Assembly (NCBI GenBank): GCA_017408915.1 | Contig: JAFQTS010000003.1 | Coordinates: forward strand, 1 to 50,949 | Origin: Oscillospiraceae bacterium | GTDB lineage: Bacteria; Bacillota; Clostridia; Oscillospirales; Oscillospiraceae | DNA: 50,949 bases | Reading direction: 5' to 3' | Shown: in pieces, positions 15,424-24,463 of the stretch | Position numbering within the stretch: the stretch's first letter is position 1 | How the letters are laid out: every line of letters begins with the position of its first letter | Notes under the pieces: generated by a model | Told to the model about the DNA's origin: nothing | Databases searched by the model: none | Seen by the model: the letters and a program-made list of their open reading frames with translations, nothing else | Position numbers and translations under genes: made by a program

Positions 15424-17997
15424 ATGAAAGGGTTTGTGAAAAGAAATGCACGAGAACTGATCCTGGTACTCGTCATCGTTGTCCTGATCGCTTTGTTCAG
15501 TGCTGTGTCTGACAGCTTCTTTGCTGTTGGTACGCTGATGAATTTCCTGAGGCAGAACGTCGTGCTGCTGATTGCTTCCCTGGGTATGCTGCTGTGCATG
15601 CTGACGGGCGGTCTTGATCTGTCTGTCGGTGCCACGGGCGGCATTGCCGCCATGTGTGCGGCGCTGGCCATGCAGGCTGTCGGCGGCGAAGGCTTTGCCA
15701 CAGCGCTGGTTGGTTTCGTTGTGGCCACGGCAGTTGGTTGCTTGGTTGGCTGCATCAATGGTTATTTCATCGGTTATGTGGGCATCAGCCCCTTTATGAC
15801 CACGCTGGCAACGCAGGCAATGTGCGGCGGTGCCATGCTGGCCATCTCCGGCAATACCCGTATTGCCGTAGCACCCAAGGCCTATCTGTGGCTGGGCGCT
15901 ACCAGCATTAAGATCCCTCTGGGCGGCACCACGGCAAGACTTCCTGTCTCCCTGCTGCTGGCCGCTGTAGCGATCGTTTTCGTCTACATCATCCTTCGCA
16001 AGACCGGCTATGGTCGAAAGATTTACGCTGTGGGCGGTAACCAGACGGCTGCCACCTGCTCCGGTATTCGTTCCAAGAAGGTCATTTTCAGTACTTATGT
16101 CATCAACAGTACGATGATGGGTATCGCCTCCATCGTCTGGGTGGGCCGTACCATGGCCGCCACCCCTGTTATGGGCGATGGCCTGGAGTTCCAGGTCCTG
16201 ACCGCCGTCATCCTCGGCGGTGCATCCCTCGCCGGCGGCAGCGGTACCATTATCGGTACTGTCCTCGGTGTCATCATCTATGCCACCATCTACACCGGCC
16301 TGAGCATGACCAGCGCACCCCAGTCCCTTATCTACGTCATTCAGGGCGTGCTGATCATTATCTCCGTCTACATCGACATCACCATGCGTACGGCTTCCGG
16401 CCGCTCCCTCAAGAAAAAGAAGAAGGAGACCGCTGCTGCAGCCGCAGCACCCGTCCATGCCGAGAACGAGGAAGTTGTCAAGATGGTCACCGCAGATCAG
16501 CAGAGTGTCCTGCAGCTGCGTAACATCTCCAAGTCCTTCCCCGGTGTTAAGGCGCTGAGCGATGTCAGCATGGATATCGAACGCGGTAAGGTTCACGCCA
16601 TCATGGGTGAGAACGGTGCCGGTAAGTCCACGCTGATGAAGATCCTCACCGGTGTTTACACCAAGGATGAAGGTCAGATCATGGTGGACGGTCACCCCGT
16701 CAACGTGAAGAATCCTACGGAAGCTCGCCGTCTGGGTATCTCTATCATCTATCAGGAGATGGCACAGGTGCCTCTCATGACCGTGGCAGAGAACATCTTC
16801 CTGGGCAAGGAGCTGAAGAAGAAGTTCCCCCTGTTCCTGGATCGCGGCACCATGAAGGCCCGGAGCCGCAAGCTGCTGGATGACTTCGGCCTGACCATGG
16901 ATGTGAATACCCTCATTCAGGACTGCCGTGTCGGTCAGCAGCAGATGGTGGAGATCGCCAAGGCCATTTCCGCAAAGTCTTGGGTCGTGGTCATGGACGA
17001 GCCTACCGGCGCTATCTCCGAGGAGGATACCAAGCGTCTGTTCAACCTGATCGCCGAGCTGAAGAAGCAGAATGTGGCCATCGTCTACATCTCCCACCGT
17101 ATGGCGGAGATCTACGAGATCGCTGATCAGATCACCATCCTCCGCGACGGTCAGCACATCCTCACCAAGGATGTGGCCGACATCAGCGAGCAGGAGCTGA
17201 TCCGCGCCATGGTTGGCCGCGACGTCAACAACGTCTTCGACCGCGAGAAGGCCGAAATCGGCGAGGTGGTGCTGGACGTGCAGAACATCAGCCGCGAGGG
17301 CGTGTTCGAGCCTATCAGCTTCCAGGTCCATGCCGGCGAGGTGCTGGGCTTCTCCGGCCTCATCGGTGCAGGTCGTACCGAGATCATGCGCTGCCTGTTC
17401 GGTCTGGATAAGATGGACAGCGGCACGATCACCCTCAATGGTCAGCAGCTCCGTATCCACGGTGTGGCAGACGCCGTTAAGGCCGGTATCTGCATGGTCT
17501 CCGAGGACCGTCGTCGTGAGAGTATCGTACCTCTCATGAGCGTGAAGGAGAACATCGCACTGCCCTCCTTGAAGCAGATGTCCAAGAACGGCATGCTGGA
17601 CTTCAAGGCCATCGACGAGACGGCACAGCACTATGTGGATTCCCTCAGCATTAAGACCCCCACGCTGGAGCAGCAGTTGGGTAACCTCTCCGGCGGTAAC
17701 CAGCAGAAGGTGTGCTTGGCCAAGTGGCTGGCACGCGATCCCAAGGTCCTTATCTTCGACGAGCCTACCCGCGGTATCGACGTGGGTGCCAAGGCCGAGA
17801 TCCACAAGCTCATCGAGCGTCTGGCAAAGTCCGGCATGGCGATTATTATGATCTCCTCCGAGCTGCCCGAGCTGTTGGGTGCTTCCGATCGTATCATCGT
17901 CCTCTACGAGGGCATCAAGACCGGCGAGTATGTGGTGGATGAGACCCTTACCCAGGAGAAACTTATGGCAAGCGCATCGGGTTTGACTACCTGTTGA
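15424..17997 (+). CDS. Fused permease / double ATP-binding subunit of a ribose-type ABC transporter
   Basis: 857 residues. About residues 1-325 form an RbsC-like permease (LTGGLDLSVGATGGIAAM, then RKIYAVGGNQTAATCSGI and GGASLAGGSGTIIGTVLG). A lysine/alanine linker (near 326-350) joins it to an RbsA-type double ATPase: Walker A GENGAGKST (near 395), degenerate first signature VGQQQMVEIAKA, then a second half with the family's altered Walker A (GLIGAGRTEIMR) and canonical LSGGNQQK (near 755) with FDEPTRGIDVGAK. ATG 15424 is chosen over TTG 15409 because GGAGAG (15411-15416) sits 7 nt before it. Permease and ATPase are usually separate; the frame is uninterrupted, so the fusion looks real. Confidence 0.93.
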   Translation: MKGFVKRNARELILVLVIVVLIALFSAVSDSFFAVGTLMNFLRQNVVLLIASLGMLLCMLTGGLDLSVGATGGIAAMCAALAMQAVGGEGFATALVGFVVATAVGCLVGCINGYFIGYVGISPFMTTLATQAMCGGAMLAISGNTRIAVAPKAYLWLGATSIKIPLGGTTARLPVSLLLAAVAIVFVYIILRKTGYGRKIYAVGGNQTAATCSGIRSKKVIFSTYVINSTMMGIASIVWVGRTMAATPVMGDGLEFQVLTAVILGGASLAGGSGTIIGTVLGVIIYATIYTGLSMTSAPQSLIYVIQGVLIIISVYIDITMRTASGRSLKKKKKETAAAAAAPVHAENEEVVKMVTADQQSVLQLRNISKSFPGVKALSDVSMDIERGKVHAIMGENGAGKSTLMKILTGVYTKDEGQIMVDGHPVNVKNPTEARRLGISIIYQEMAQVPLMTVAENIFLGKELKKKFPLFLDRGTMKARSRKLLDDFGLTMDVNTLIQDCRVGQQQMVEIAKAISAKSWVVVMDEPTGAISEEDTKRLFNLIAELKKQNVAIVYISHRMAEIYEIADQITILRDGQHILTKDVADISEQELIRAMVGRDVNNVFDREKAEIGEVVLDVQNISREGVFEPISFQVHAGEVLGFSGLIGAGRTEIMRCLFGLDKMDSGTITLNGQQLRIHGVADAVKAGICMVSEDRRRESIVPLMSVKENIALPSLKQMSKNGMLDFKAIDETAQHYVDSLSIKTPTLEQQLGNLSGGNQQKVCLAKWLARDPKVLIFDEPTRGIDVGAKAEIHKLIERLAKSGMAIIMISSELPELLGASDRIIVLYEGIKTGEYVVDETLTQEKLMASASGLTTC

Positions 17998-18043
17998 GCG
18001 ATATAACTGTTATCAAGGCAAAATTTGTAAGGAGGTTTGCAGA

Positions 18044-19018
18044 ATGTCCTACGATAAAGCATTTAAGATGAGCATGTATCGCAACATGCTCGAGCAGCGA
18101 GTATTTGAGAAGGCAGTGCAGGAGCAGTACGAAGAGGGTAACATCCCCAACTCCGCTCACCTGTATCTGGGTCAGGAAGCTATCGCCGCCGGTGTCTCCA
18201 TGGCACTGCGTCCCGATGACTATATCCTGCCTTCCCACCGTGGCCATGCCCAGATTCTGGCAAAGGGCTGCGACATGAACCGCATGATGGCTGAGCTCTT
18301 CGGCCGTGTGGACGGTTACTGCAAGGGTAAGGGCGGCTCCATGCATCTGGCAGTTGCAGAGCATGGCGTGCTGGGCTCCATCGGTATCGTCGGCTGCAAC
18401 ATGGCTCTGGCCGTCGGCGCCGGTATGGCCGCCAAGAAGAACGGCACCGGTCAGGTGGCTGTCTGCTACTTCGGTGACGGCGCTTCCAACCGTGGTACCT
18501 TCCATGAGGGTATGAACCTGTGCTCCATCCAGAAGCTGCCTGTCATCTATGCTCTGGAGAATAACCACTATGGTATGTTCTCTGACTACCGTGACATGGT
18601 CAATGTCGAGCACATTTCCTGCCGCGCCGCCGGTTACGGCGTTCCCGGTGAGACTGTGGACGGCAACGATCCCTGGGCTTGCTACGAGGCAGCCAAGAAG
18701 GCCATCGACCGCGCTCGCGCCGGCGAGGGTCCCTCTATGATCGAGTTCATGACCTGGCGTCACAACGGTCACTTCGAGGGTGACCCCGATGCTCGTGAGT
18801 TCCTGTTCCGTGATCCCAAGGAGCACGAGGCATGGCTCAAGCGCGATCCCATCGTCGTGGTGCGCAAGCAGCTGATCGACGAGGGTACTTGCACTGAGGA
18901 CGAGATGGTCGCTATGGAGGCTGAGGTCCGCAAGCAGGTGGACGAGGCTGTTGCCTTCGCTCACGCTTCTGCATGGCCTCCCGTTTCCGAGGTCTACACT
19001 GACGTGTACGCCGACTGA
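18044..19018 (+). CDS. Thiamine-dependent dehydrogenase E1 component, alpha subunit
   Basis: Alpha subunit of an acetoin / pyruvate / branched-chain 2-oxoacid dehydrogenase E1, 324 residues. The thiamine-diphosphate motif is GDGASNRGTFHEG ending in ENN (in YALENNHYGM); the YKGKGGSMH-like region (CKGKGGSMHLA) and SHRGHAQILAKG typical of AcoA/PdhA are present. AAGGAGG precedes the ATG. Its length and sequence feel fit the acetoin-dehydrogenase subgroup (AcoA), which cleaves acetoin to acetaldehyde and acetyl-CoA, but the subgroup cannot be fixed by eye. It is followed by the beta subunit, E2 and E3. Confidence 0.92.
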   Translation: MSYDKAFKMSMYRNMLEQRVFEKAVQEQYEEGNIPNSAHLYLGQEAIAAGVSMALRPDDYILPSHRGHAQILAKGCDMNRMMAELFGRVDGYCKGKGGSMHLAVAEHGVLGSIGIVGCNMALAVGAGMAAKKNGTGQVAVCYFGDGASNRGTFHEGMNLCSIQKLPVIYALENNHYGMFSDYRDMVNVEHISCRAAGYGVPGETVDGNDPWACYEAAKKAIDRARAGEGPSMIEFMTWRHNGHFEGDPDAREFLFRDPKEHEAWLKRDPIVVVRKQLIDEGTCTEDEMVAMEAEVRKQVDEAVAFAHASAWPPVSEVYTDVYAD

Positions 19019-19056
19019 GCAGTCTGTATCAAAACGATAGAAAGGATGTATTAAGT

Positions 19057-20031
19057 ATGCGTAAAATGACTTATAGAGACGCCATCATCGAAGCGTTGGA
19101 TATGGAACTGGCCCGCAACCCCAAGGCTTACATCGCAGGTGAGGACGTTGCCAGTAAGATGGGCGGCGCTTTCGGCGCTACCAAGGGTTTGGTCGACAAG
19201 TACGGCAAGGATGTCGTCATTGATACCCCCATCAGCGAGACCGCTCTGATGGGTATGGGCGTTGGCTCCGCAGTGCTGGGCTATCACCCCTTCATCGAGA
19301 TCATGTACATGGACTTCATCGGCGTGTGCATGGACGAAATCATGAACCAGGCAGGTAAGTTCCGCTACATGTTCGGTGGTCAGATGAGCGTGCCTCTGAT
19401 GATCCGCATGGTCGGTGGTTCTACCGTTTACGGTGCAGCTCACCACTCTCAGTGCCTTGAGAGCATGCTGTGCCACATCCCCGGCATCAAGGTCGTGTGG
19501 CCCTCCACCCCCGCTGATGCTAAGGGTCTGATCGCTGCTGCAGCCCGTGACAACAACCCCGTTATCGTTGTTGAGCACAAGGGTCTGTACAACATGGTGG
19601 GCGACTGCCCCGAGGGCGAGTACATCGTTCCCATCGGCAAGGCAGAGGTCGTCCGCGAGGGTGCTGATGTCACCGTCGTCACTTGGGGTCTGATGCGCCA
19701 TAAGTGCATGGAAGCCGCTGAGAAGCTGGCTGCCGAGGGCATCGACTGCGAGGTCATCGACCTGCGCTCCCTCAAGCCCATTGACACCGAGACTCTGTTC
19801 GCTTCCGTGGCTAAGACCAACAAGCTGGTCATCGTCCACGAGGCTAACAAGACCTGCGGTCTGGGCGCTGAGATCGCCGCTCTGGTTGCAGAGAGCTGCA
19901 TCGACGAGCTGGACGCTCCCGTGGTCCGCGTTGCCGGTCCCGACACCTCCGTGCCCTTCAGCCCCCCGCTGGAAGAGGAGTTCCGTGTCGCACCCGAGAA
20001 TATCATCGCCGGCGTTAAGACGCTGTTCTAA
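19057..20031 (+). CDS. Thiamine-dependent dehydrogenase E1 component, beta subunit
   Basis: Beta subunit of the E1 heterotetramer, 324 residues. MTYRDAIIEALDMELARNP, GEDVASKMGGAFGATKGL and TPISETALMGMGVGSAVLG are the classic transketolase-pyrimidine-domain blocks; the C-terminal transketolase domain includes EVIDLRSLKPIDTETLF and VHEANKTCGLGAEI. AAAGGATG precedes the ATG. It works with the alpha subunit at 18044 and feeds acyl groups to the E2 at 20097. Confidence 0.93.
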   Translation: MRKMTYRDAIIEALDMELARNPKAYIAGEDVASKMGGAFGATKGLVDKYGKDVVIDTPISETALMGMGVGSAVLGYHPFIEIMYMDFIGVCMDEIMNQAGKFRYMFGGQMSVPLMIRMVGGSTVYGAAHHSQCLESMLCHIPGIKVVWPSTPADAKGLIAAAARDNNPVIVVEHKGLYNMVGDCPEGEYIVPIGKAEVVREGADVTVVTWGLMRHKCMEAAEKLAAEGIDCEVIDLRSLKPIDTETLFASVAKTNKLVIVHEANKTCGLGAEIAALVAESCIDELDAPVVRVAGPDTSVPFSPPLEEEFRVAPENIIAGVKTLF

Positions 20032-20042
20032 TTGAGAATCGC

Positions 20043-20073
20043 GAGAAAGCCGTATGAAGAATACGGCTTTCTC
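20043..20073 (+). promoter_or_regulatory. Hairpin between E1 beta and E2
   Basis: GAGAAAGCCGTAT (20043-20055) pairs perfectly with 20061-20073 around a 5-nt loop. There is no T-run, so it is more likely an mRNA stability or processing element than a terminator; it ends 8 bases before the E2 ribosome site. Confidence 0.6.
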
Positions 20074-20096
20074 CATCGTACCAAGGAGGAATCGAT

Positions 20097-21695
20097 TTGG
20101 CACAGAAAGTGATCGTCCCCCGTCTGGGACAAACGATGACCGAGGGCACTGTTGCCCGCTTCTACGTTAAGGACGGGGATAGTGTCCAGGCGGACACCAA
20201 TATTTACGAACTGGAATACGACAAGTCCACCGCCCCCATCCCCGCCAAGAAGGCCGGCACCATCCGTCTGCTGGTTGCAGAAGGCGCCGTGGTGCCCGTG
20301 GGTCAGCCCGTGGCCGTGGTTTTGGAAGATGGCGAGACGCTGGAGAGCGTCCAGTCCGGCGGCGCCTCCGCGGTAGCTAAGGAGACCCCTGCTCCTGCAG
20401 CAGCTCCCGCTGCTGCTCCTGCCCCCGTCGCCGCCGCTGCCGCTCCCGCCGCCAAGAGTGCCTACTCTGCCGCACCTCGTATTAAGGCGCTGGCAAAGGA
20501 GATGGGCATTGATCTGGCCGCAGTGGTGCCTGCCAACGGCAAGCGCATCACCCAGGAGGATCTGGAGGCCTACGCCGCCGCTCAGAAGGCTGCTGCCGCC
20601 CCCGCTAAGAGCGCTTACTCCGCCGCACCTCGTATCAAGGCGCTGGCAAAGGAGATGGGCATTGATCTGGCCGCAGTGGTGCCTGCCAACGGCAAGCGCA
20701 TCACTCAGGAGGATCTGGAGGCTTATGCCGCCGCTCAGAAGGCCGCTCCCGCTGCTGAGGCTGCACCCGCTGCAGCACCTGCTACCGGCGGTTACAAGGC
20801 ATCTCCCTTGGCCCGTAAGGTCGCCGAGAGCCTTGGCGTTGACATCAGCAAGGTCGTCCCCAAGGATGGCAAGCGTGTCAACCGCGATGACGTGGAGGCT
20901 TATGCCGCCGCGCAGAAGAGCGACACTTCCGTCAACTTCCACGGCGGCCCCGAGTGCGGCACTACCTGCCGCCGCTGCAACTGGACTGCCCCCGAGGCAC
21001 CCACTGCTGATCGCCGCGAGAAGATGAGCGGCATGCGTAAGGTGATCTCTCAGCGCATGACGGAGAGCGCCAACCTGTATCCTTCTGCTACCCTGACCAC
21101 CAAGGTGGATATGACTGAGCTTCTCAAGGTTCGCCAGCAGCTCAACAAGGAGCTGGCTGCCCGCGGCGTGAAGCTGACCGTCACCGACCTGCTGGTGAAG
21201 GCCACTGCCAAGGCCCTGCGTGAGAATGAGATCATCAACACCACGCTCGAGGGTGATGAGATCGTCTATCGCGCCGATGTGAACATCGGCATCGCTGTGG
21301 CACTGGACAATGGTCTGGTGGTTCCCGTGGTGCGCAATGCTGATAAGCTGAGCCTGCCCGAGATCAATGCTGAGAGCAGCCGCCTCATTAAGAAGGCAAA
21401 GGGCGGCGGTCTGTCCGGCGCTGACATGGCCGATGGTACGTTCTCCATCACCAATCTGGGCATGGTGGGTATCGATGCATTCACCCCCATCATCAATATG
21501 CCTCAGAGCGCCATTCTGGGCATCGGCCGTACCGTGGAGGAGCCCGCTGTGTATAACGGCGAGATCACCATCCGCTCCAAGGCCGTGCTGTCCATTACCC
21601 ACGACCACCGCGTTATCGACGGTTATCCTGCAGCACTGTTCCTGCAGTCCATGACCAAGTACATCGAGAATCCCGTCCTGCTTCTGCTGGACTGA
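20097..21695 (+). CDS. Dehydrogenase complex E2 acyltransferase with three E3-binding domains
   Basis: Lipoamide acyltransferase, 532 residues, starting at TTG 20097 with AAGGAGGA in front. Order of domains: one lipoyl domain (1-77, lipoylated Lys43 in EYDKST), an Ala/Pro linker, three peripheral-subunit-binding domains (about 120-168, 171-219, 232-277), a short segment with Cys287, Cys291 and Cys294, and the catalytic domain with the active-site block DHRVIDG near the C-terminus. E2 proteins normally have one E3-binding domain. Domains 1 and 2 are almost identical in DNA with a 153-bp period; the third has diverged. Acts as the core of the complex formed with E1 and E3. Confidence 0.93.
   Translation: MAQKVIVPRLGQTMTEGTVARFYVKDGDSVQADTNIYELEYDKSTAPIPAKKAGTIRLLVAEGAVVPVGQPVAVVLEDGETLESVQSGGASAVAKETPAPAAAPAAAPAPVAAAAAPAAKSAYSAAPRIKALAKEMGIDLAAVVPANGKRITQEDLEAYAAAQKAAAAPAKSAYSAAPRIKALAKEMGIDLAAVVPANGKRITQEDLEAYAAAQKAAPAAEAAPAAAPATGGYKASPLARKVAESLGVDISKVVPKDGKRVNRDDVEAYAAAQKSDTSVNFHGGPECGTTCRRCNWTAPEAPTADRREKMSGMRKVISQRMTESANLYPSATLTTKVDMTELLKVRQQLNKELAARGVKLTVTDLLVKATAKALRENEIINTTLEGDEIVYRADVNIGIAVALDNGLVVPVVRNADKLSLPEINAESSRLIKKAKGGGLSGADMADGTFSITNLGMVGIDAFTPIINMPQSAILGIGRTVEEPAVYNGEITIRSKAVLSITHDHRVIDGYPAALFLQSMTKYIENPVLLLLD
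20454..20746 (+). repeat. 153-bp tandem duplication inside the E2 gene
   Basis: Two in-frame copies start at 20454 and 20607 (period 153 bp, 51 codons). Each encodes KSAYSAAPRIKALAKEMGID and the rest of an E3-binding domain; only scattered third-position changes distinguish them in the core, and the stretch from the second Lys codon of each (AAGGCGCTGG...) is identical for more than 60 bases. This points to a recent duplication or ongoing conversion. Confidence 0.9.
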
Positions 21696-21724
21696 TTTCC
21701 GGTAGTAGCTAAGGAGGAATCAAA

Positions 21725-23449
21725 ATGGCACAGAAAGTAATTGTCCCCCGTCTGGGACAGACTATGACCGAGGGTACTGTGGCTCGCTTCTTCGTGAAGG
21801 ACGGCGACAAGGTCACCGAGGGTACCCCCATTTATGAACTGGAATACGATAAGTCCACGGCTCCCGTTGCTGCCAAGCGCGGCGGTACTGTCCGCCTGCT
21901 GGTGAGCGAGGGTACTGTGGTGAAGCTGGGCAACCCCGTGGCAGTGATTCTGGAAGATGGCGAGACGCTGGAGAGCGCCGGTTTCGGTGATGCTCCCGCT
22001 GCTGCCGCTCCCGCCGCTGCTGCACCCGCTCCCGCTGCAGCGCCTGCTGCTGCCGCTGCCAGCTACGATGCCGACGTGATCGTCATCGGCGGCGGCCCCG
22101 GCGGCTACGTCTGCGCCAACAAGCTGGGCATGCTGGGCAAGAAGGTCATCCTCGTTGAGCGCGACCGCGTTGGCGGCACCTGCCTCAACCGTGGCTGCAT
22201 CCCCACCAAGGCTCTGCTCCAGAGCGCTGAACTGTATGAGAGCGTGAAGAACGGCGCTGCAATGGGCGTCGAGGTGGAGGGCCTGAAGGCCAATCTGGCA
22301 CAGGTGGACGCTTTCCGCGAGAAGATCGTCAATGGTCTTGTCCGCGGTGTTGAGAGCCTGCTGCGCGCCCGCAAGGTGGAGACCGTTCGCGGTCAGGCCA
22401 GCTTCGTGGATGCCAAGACCATCAAGGTGGTGGACGGCACCAATGAGCGCAAGCTCACTGCTGAGAATATCGTCATTGCCACCGGCTCCAAGACCATGAA
22501 TCCCCCCATCCCCGGTCTGGACGGCAAGAACGTCCTCACCAGCACCGAGGCACTCCATGTCACCAACCTGCCCGAGAGCGTTGCCATCATCGGCGGCGGC
22601 GTCATCGGTATGGAGCTGGCAGTGGTCTACGCCAACTTCGGCGCTAAGGTCACCGTCATCGAGGCACTGGATAAGCTGGTTGCCATCATGGACGGCGAAG
22701 TCTCTGATGAGTGCGCACGCCTGCTGAAGGACAAGATGGATATCCGTCTGTCCGCCCGTGTCTCCTCCGTGTCCGATAAGGGCGACAAGAAGGTCGTTAC
22801 CTTTACCGAGAACGGTCAGGAGCAGCAGGTGGAGGCCGATTGGGTGCTGGCAGCTCTGGGCCGCGGCCCCGAGTTTGACGGTCTGGGTCTGGAGAACATC
22901 GGCATCAAGGCCGATCGCAAGAGCGGCATCCCCGTGGACGAGAACTTCATGACCTCCGTCCCCGGCGTGTACGCCATCGGCGACTCCAACGGCATGGGCA
23001 TGCTGGCTCACGTTGCTTCCGCTGAGGGTATCACCGTGGCTGAGCATCTGTGCGGCCATGTTTCCAACATCAACATGAAGGTGGTTCCCAGCTGCATCTA
23101 CTGCGAGCCCGAGATCGCCTCTGTCGGTATGACCGAGGAGCAGGTGAAGGCCGCCGGTATCCCCTACAAGACCGGCAAGTTCCCCTTCCGCGCCAACGGT
23201 CGTTCCATGATCGTGGGTCAGCCTGTTGGCTTTGTGAAGATCATCGGTCAGGCCGAGACCAACGAGGTGCTGGGCGTCCACATCATTGGCCCCCACGCCA
23301 CCGAGATGATCGGCGAGTGCGCTGCCGTGATGAAGCTGGAGGGCTGCGTCGAGGATATCGCGCAGACCATCCACGCACACCCCACCGTCAGCGAGTCCAT
23401 TATGGAAGCTGCCGAGTCCTACATGGGCGGCAGCATCCATAGTCTGTAA
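21725..23449 (+). CDS. lpdA: Dihydrolipoamide dehydrogenase (E3) with N-terminal lipoyl domain
   Basis: Flavoprotein that reoxidises the lipoyl groups of E2, 574 residues. Residues 1-77 are a lipoyl domain (Lys43 in EYDKST) very like that of the E2 gene, then an Ala/Pro linker, then the FAD/NAD fold: VIGGGPGGYVCANK, the redox-active CLNRGC (Cys153, Cys158), NAD site IIGGGVIGME, ATGSKTMNPPIPGLDG, and the C-terminal HAHPTVSE with His552 and Glu557. AGGAGG precedes the ATG. Lipoyl-bearing E3 proteins occur in Gram-positive acetoin and pyruvate complexes, so this is uncommon rather than new. Confidence 0.95.
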   Translation: MAQKVIVPRLGQTMTEGTVARFFVKDGDKVTEGTPIYELEYDKSTAPVAAKRGGTVRLLVSEGTVVKLGNPVAVILEDGETLESAGFGDAPAAAAPAAAAPAPAAAPAAAAASYDADVIVIGGGPGGYVCANKLGMLGKKVILVERDRVGGTCLNRGCIPTKALLQSAELYESVKNGAAMGVEVEGLKANLAQVDAFREKIVNGLVRGVESLLRARKVETVRGQASFVDAKTIKVVDGTNERKLTAENIVIATGSKTMNPPIPGLDGKNVLTSTEALHVTNLPESVAIIGGGVIGMELAVVYANFGAKVTVIEALDKLVAIMDGEVSDECARLLKDKMDIRLSARVSSVSDKGDKKVVTFTENGQEQQVEADWVLAALGRGPEFDGLGLENIGIKADRKSGIPVDENFMTSVPGVYAIGDSNGMGMLAHVASAEGITVAEHLCGHVSNINMKVVPSCIYCEPEIASVGMTEEQVKAAGIPYKTGKFPFRANGRSMIVGQPVGFVKIIGQAETNEVLGVHIIGPHATEMIGECAAVMKLEGCVEDIAQTIHAHPTVSESIMEAAESYMGGSIHSL

Positions 23450-23484
23450 TTAACTAGTCAACTAACGAAAGGTAGGATACCACT

Positions 23485-24363
23485 ATGAAGCGTAAGATCG
23501 GTTTTGTCGGCGTTGGTAACATGGGTAAGGGCATCTGCCACAACCTGATTCTGGCCGGTAACGATGTCAGCATCTTCGACGTGATGGCCGACAATATGAA
23601 GCGTTTTGAGGGCGAGGCCTATATGTGCTCCAGCGCCAAGGAAGTCTTTGAACGCAGCGAAGTCACCTTTATGTCCCTGCCCAACTCCGCCGTCATCGAG
23701 GCCACCATGGCACAGTTCTTCGAGGCCGGCGTCGAGGGCAAGGTCGTTGTGGACCTGTCCACCAGCTATCCCACCTCCACCAAGGAGCTGGCAAAGAAGA
23801 TGAAGGATGGCGGCGGCGCCATGATCGACTCTCCTCTGCTGGCCGGTCCTCAGGAAGCTTGGGACGGCACGCTGCCCGTCGTGGTTGCCGGTGATAAGGA
23901 AGTCATCGACAAGTATGCCGATATGTTCGAGAGCTACAGCGGCTCTTGGAAGTATGTGGGCGAGAGCGGCACTGGCCACCTGATGAAGCTGGCTCAGAAC
24001 TGGGCAGGTCTGCTGCAGGCCATTATGTACGCTCAGCTCTATCCCGTCATGGCTGCTCACGGCTTCGCTCCCGATAAGCTGTATGACGTGCTGAACACCG
24101 AGTTCTATGACACCTGGTTCTTCCAGTTCTACTCCAAGAAGTACATCGAGAAGAACTATCATATGGACTTCGCTCTGAATCTGGGTCTGAAGGATCTGAC
24201 CTACATGAAGAAGCTCTGCGACGAGGTTGGCGTTCCCGGCTTCATGCTGGATGGCGCAATCGACCTGTGCCGTGTGGCGCTGAAGGAAGGTAAGGATCGC
24301 GGCATCGTTCAGGATATGTCCCACGTTGCTGATACCATGTATCAGTATGTTGGTCTGGAATAA
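23485..24363 (+). CDS. NAD(P)-dependent beta-hydroxyacid dehydrogenase (3-hydroxyisobutyrate dehydrogenase-like)
   Basis: Oxidoreductase of 292 residues. N-terminal Rossmann motif GFVGVGNMGKGICHNL; the substrate-binding block reads DSPLLAGPQEAWDGTLPVVVAG where DAPVSGGxxGAxxGTL is usual; the catalytic Lys lies in GTGHLMKLAQNW. Members oxidise 3-hydroxy acids such as 3-hydroxyisobutyrate, tartronate semialdehyde, glycerate-type or sulfolactaldehyde compounds. The altered substrate block (LLAGPQEAW) suggests a ligand different from the well-known members. It sits between E3 and kinase copy 2 in the same operon. Confidence 0.9.
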   Translation: MKRKIGFVGVGNMGKGICHNLILAGNDVSIFDVMADNMKRFEGEAYMCSSAKEVFERSEVTFMSLPNSAVIEATMAQFFEAGVEGKVVVDLSTSYPTSTKELAKKMKDGGGAMIDSPLLAGPQEAWDGTLPVVVAGDKEVIDKYADMFESYSGSWKYVGESGTGHLMKLAQNWAGLLQAIMYAQLYPVMAAHGFAPDKLYDVLNTEFYDTWFFQFYSKKYIEKNYHMDFALNLGLKDLTYMKKLCDEVGVPGFMLDGAIDLCRVALKEGKDRGIVQDMSHVADTMYQYVGLE

Positions 24364-24407
24364 GCCGAATCGTATCTTTAATCAGAATGTAGTTTGAACC
24401 ACCATGA

Positions 24408-24440
24408 GCAGGGCGCTGTGCAAGTGCCGGCGCCCTGCTT
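24408..24440 (+). promoter_or_regulatory. GC-rich hairpin upstream of kinase copy 2
   Basis: GCAGGGCGC (24408-24416) pairs with GCGCCCTGC (24430-24438) around a 13-nt loop, followed by TTCTGT rather than a full T-run. It may be a weak attenuator between the dehydrogenase genes and the second kinase/M81 module. Confidence 0.5.
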
Positions 24441-24463
24441 CTGTGCTGTCAGGAGAAAACGCT

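Noticed and set aside
15310-17805. 831-codon open frame on the minus strand
   Set aside because: Antisense to the fused permease-ATPase gene; composition (His, Gln, Asp, Leu) is the complement of the real codons and no ribosome site is seen.
21623-23440. 605-codon open frame on the minus strand opposite the lipoamide dehydrogenase gene
   Set aside because: Same mirror effect; the plus strand carries an unmistakable E3 enzyme.
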